The notes under the pieces: generated by a model
The model's database searches: none
What the model saw: the letters and a program-made list of their open reading frames with translations, nothing else
Told to the model about the DNA's origin: nothing
Shown here: positions 23,959-25,638 of the stretch, piece by piece
Numbering within the stretch: the stretch's first letter is position 1
How the letters are laid out: each line of letters opens with the position of its first letter
Assembly (NCBI GenBank): GCA_002348535.1
Contig: DEBL01000007.1
Coordinates: 1-25,638 of the forward strand
Origin: Deltaproteobacteria bacterium UBA2957
GTDB taxonomy: Bacteria; Myxococcota_A; UBA796
Direction: 5' to 3'
DNA length: 25,638 nt
Made by a program: the position numbers and the translations under genes

Positions 23959-25479
23959 TCAAGAGCGAAACAGCCACTGCAGGCGAGTCCGAATTCCAGA
24001 TGCAAACGCAAAGCTCAACAGCCGTTTGATCCATCGGAATCGCGTGGGAGTGTAGGGGTACCACAGCGGGTCATTGTTCAACACTTCAATGCGTGCGTAG
24101 TTGACGTGGCGCTGTTGGCACATATGGCGCATTGATTCGTCACCATGTGTGTGCCCGAGGCTGCTGGATTTGACCCCTCCCCACGGGGTTTCGGGCATGC
24201 CATGGGTGGCCAATACGTCATTGATCATCACGGTGCCCGCCTCAATTTGCTCGGCGATGCGCTGGGCTCGGTTTGGCGTTGAGCAAAACACATACGCGAG
24301 TAGTCCCAAGTCAAGGCGATTGGCCTCTGTAATCATGCCATTTTCATCATCGAGGACCATGATCGGCAGCACGGGTCCGAATACTTCTTGATTCATGACG
24401 GCCATTTCCGTCGTGACATCCAGCAGCACGGTGGGTTGGTAGAACAAGCCGGGGCCTTCTACCGGCGCACCACCCAGCAATCATTTGGCTCCCTTTTGGA
24501 CGGCATCATCGACCATTCGTTGAACATGGTCCATCTGGCGTTGATTGTTGAGCGGACCCATTTGCAGCTGATCGGCATGGACGGATGGGCCCGTATGAAG
24601 GGCTCGAACCCGAGGCAGCAGCTTATCGAGGAGGGCGGGTAAGACTGAACGATGAACCAGTGCCCGCTCAACGCTGGCGCATACTTGTCCGCAGTTTGCA
24701 TACGCACCCCATGCGAGTGCGGCGGCCGTCCGGTCAAGGTTGGCATCATCCAGCACCAATGCGGGAGCCTTTCCGCCCAGCTCGGCGACACAGGGAATTA
24801 GACGTTCGCCGCAGCGGGCCGCAATTTTTCGGCCGGTCGCAACGCTGCCTGTAAATTCGATCATATCGACGTTGTCTACAACGGCTTCACCCGTTTCTCC
24901 TCGCCCATGAACGACTTGAATCAGGTCCTCGGGCACACCACCGCGGATAAAAATGTCTCGGGCGAGGTCCTGGATCAATGGCGTGTACTCGCTCGGTTTG
25001 ATGATCACGCCATTGCCGGCGAGGAGCGCGACGGCAGCCGGGCCATTGCAAATCATCATGGGGAAGTTCCAAGGTCCGATTACGCCAATCAAGCCCCTTG
25101 GTTGCCAGTGGATGTAGCTCGCTCTGTGCTTGAACAGATGGAGCGGGATTGGTTGGGGTGAGAGGATACGCTCGGCGTTGCTTGCGAAGTAGTCGATCAA
25201 CCCTGAGAGGTTCATCACCTCATGCAGGAGGGCTTCGAGGTGGGGCTTGCCCTGCTCAGCGTTCAACTGTTCACAGATTTCATCCGCCTGCTCCAACAGC
25301 CCATTCTTGACCCGATGCAGGATTGCGCACCGCTCCTGAAGCGGAACCTTCGACCACGCGTGTTGTGCGGCACGGGCCCTGCTTGCGGCTTGTTCGACAT
25401 CCGATCGAGATGCGACGGGGACCGTGCCGACGGTGGTTCCGTCGACCGGGGAGTGAACGCTGATGGTGTCGTTATTCAT
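23959..25479 (-). pseudogene. Aldehyde dehydrogenase interrupted by an in-frame TGA
   Basis: One continuous reading frame would give a 506-residue NAD(P)-dependent aldehyde dehydrogenase, but codon 333 (bases 24481-24483) is TGA, splitting it into 332 residues (to 24481) and 173 residues. The first part has all catalytic residues: N138 in GPWNFP, K161 in IKPSEYTP, E233 in AELGGKAP and nucleophile C267 in NCGQVCAS. The second part has the conserved EVFGPVLPIM, MINDVLATH and PWGGVKSSSLGHTHG. No frameshift is needed; a single CGA-to-TGA change would explain the stop, since relatives often read KGAR.L.GG here. The tail WIKRLLSFAFASGIRTRLQWLF is amphipathic, suggesting membrane association. Alternatives: sequencing or assembly error, or two polypeptides (a TTG follows the stop). 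The 3' end is one base from the convergent gene. Confidence 0.8.
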
Positions 25480-25562
25480 GGGACTTCAGTCTACACGTAA
25501 CGATGCTCGCCGCCTCCACAGAGCCGGCGCAACATTCAAGGCTTCAACGGATCCGAGCTTGT

Positions 25563-25638
25563 TTACTTGGCCGCGTGCCCGTGTGTGGGATGCACATGGA
25601 TCTCGAGGTCGTTCGGCGCGAACATCTTATCGGTGACG
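25563..25638 (-). CDS. C-terminal fragment of an unidentified protein with a His-rich tail
   Basis: A frame open from the right edge ends at TAA 25563-25565. The visible 24 residues are VTDKMFAPNDLEIHVHPTHGHAAK, with four histidines in the last eleven, suggestive of metal binding. Too little is visible to name a family, and even coding status is inferred mainly from the protein-like composition and the spacing (83 bases before the aldehyde dehydrogenase start, itself on the same strand). Confidence 0.4.
   Translation of the reverse strand, partial: VTDKMFAPNDLEIHVHPTHGHAAK

Noticed and set aside
24481..24483. TGA as a selenocysteine codon in the aldehyde dehydrogenase
   Set aside because: The catalytic residue is the ordinary cysteine C267, far from this codon, and other genes in the window use TGA as stop.

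Overview
The window (25.6 kb, moderately GC-rich by eye) is gene-dense bacterial chromosome with about 23 protein genes, several in short operons with 4-base ATGA/GTGA overlaps. I see no rRNA, tRNA, CRISPR array, IS element or phage gene. The protein repertoire points to a Myxococcota-type (former deltaproteobacterial) organism: PilZ domains of the Myxococcus-paralogous type fused to unrelated modules, a DUF4388-type protein, an NtrC-type regulator, a PP2C phosphatase fused to a cyclic-nucleotide domain, and big secreted lipoprotein hydrolases. The lineage is an inference from family content; the species cannot be named.

Layout. 1-4945: exported or membrane proteins. These are a left-truncated glycan-binding-like/NHL protein, a divergent membrane dipeptidase (M19), an unknown protein with a MerT-like membrane protein upstream of it, and an alkaline-phosphatase-superfamily hydrolase. 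4947-7711 (minus): scpA-scpB-rluB, the conserved chromosome-segregation / rRNA pseudouridine operon. 7997-8770: a one-TM protein with a PilO/GspM-like look. 8787-16122 (minus): leucine dehydrogenase, an NtrC-like regulator with an aberrant GAFTGA loop, a radical-SAM-like protein without the cluster cysteines, PP2C-cNMP, a CoaC flavoprotein and a secreted esterase-like lipoprotein. 16452-19112 (plus): an 886-residue Hsp70 whose lid is replaced by a disordered linker and a PilZ domain. 19138-21277 (minus): efp-epmA-fabG, divergent from epmB (21314, plus). epmB is followed by a PilZ-like / DUF4388 / J-like / TPR protein. 23959-25479 (minus): an aldehyde dehydrogenase broken by one in-frame TGA. 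The right edge holds the tail of another minus-strand gene.

How the genes work together. Elongation factor P, its beta-lysine ligase EpmA and the lysine 2,3-aminomutase EpmB sit together, so the first two steps of EF-P beta-lysylation are encoded here; the hydroxylase EpmC is not in the window. The most intriguing combination is the Hsp70-PilZ fusion with, 3.2 kb away on the same strand, a protein carrying a PilZ-like domain, a DUF4388 region with GspE/PilB-N-terminus-like motifs, and a degenerate J-domain lacking HPD. Together they suggest a chaperone module linked to cyclic-di-GMP or to surface/motility machinery. That functional link is inference only.
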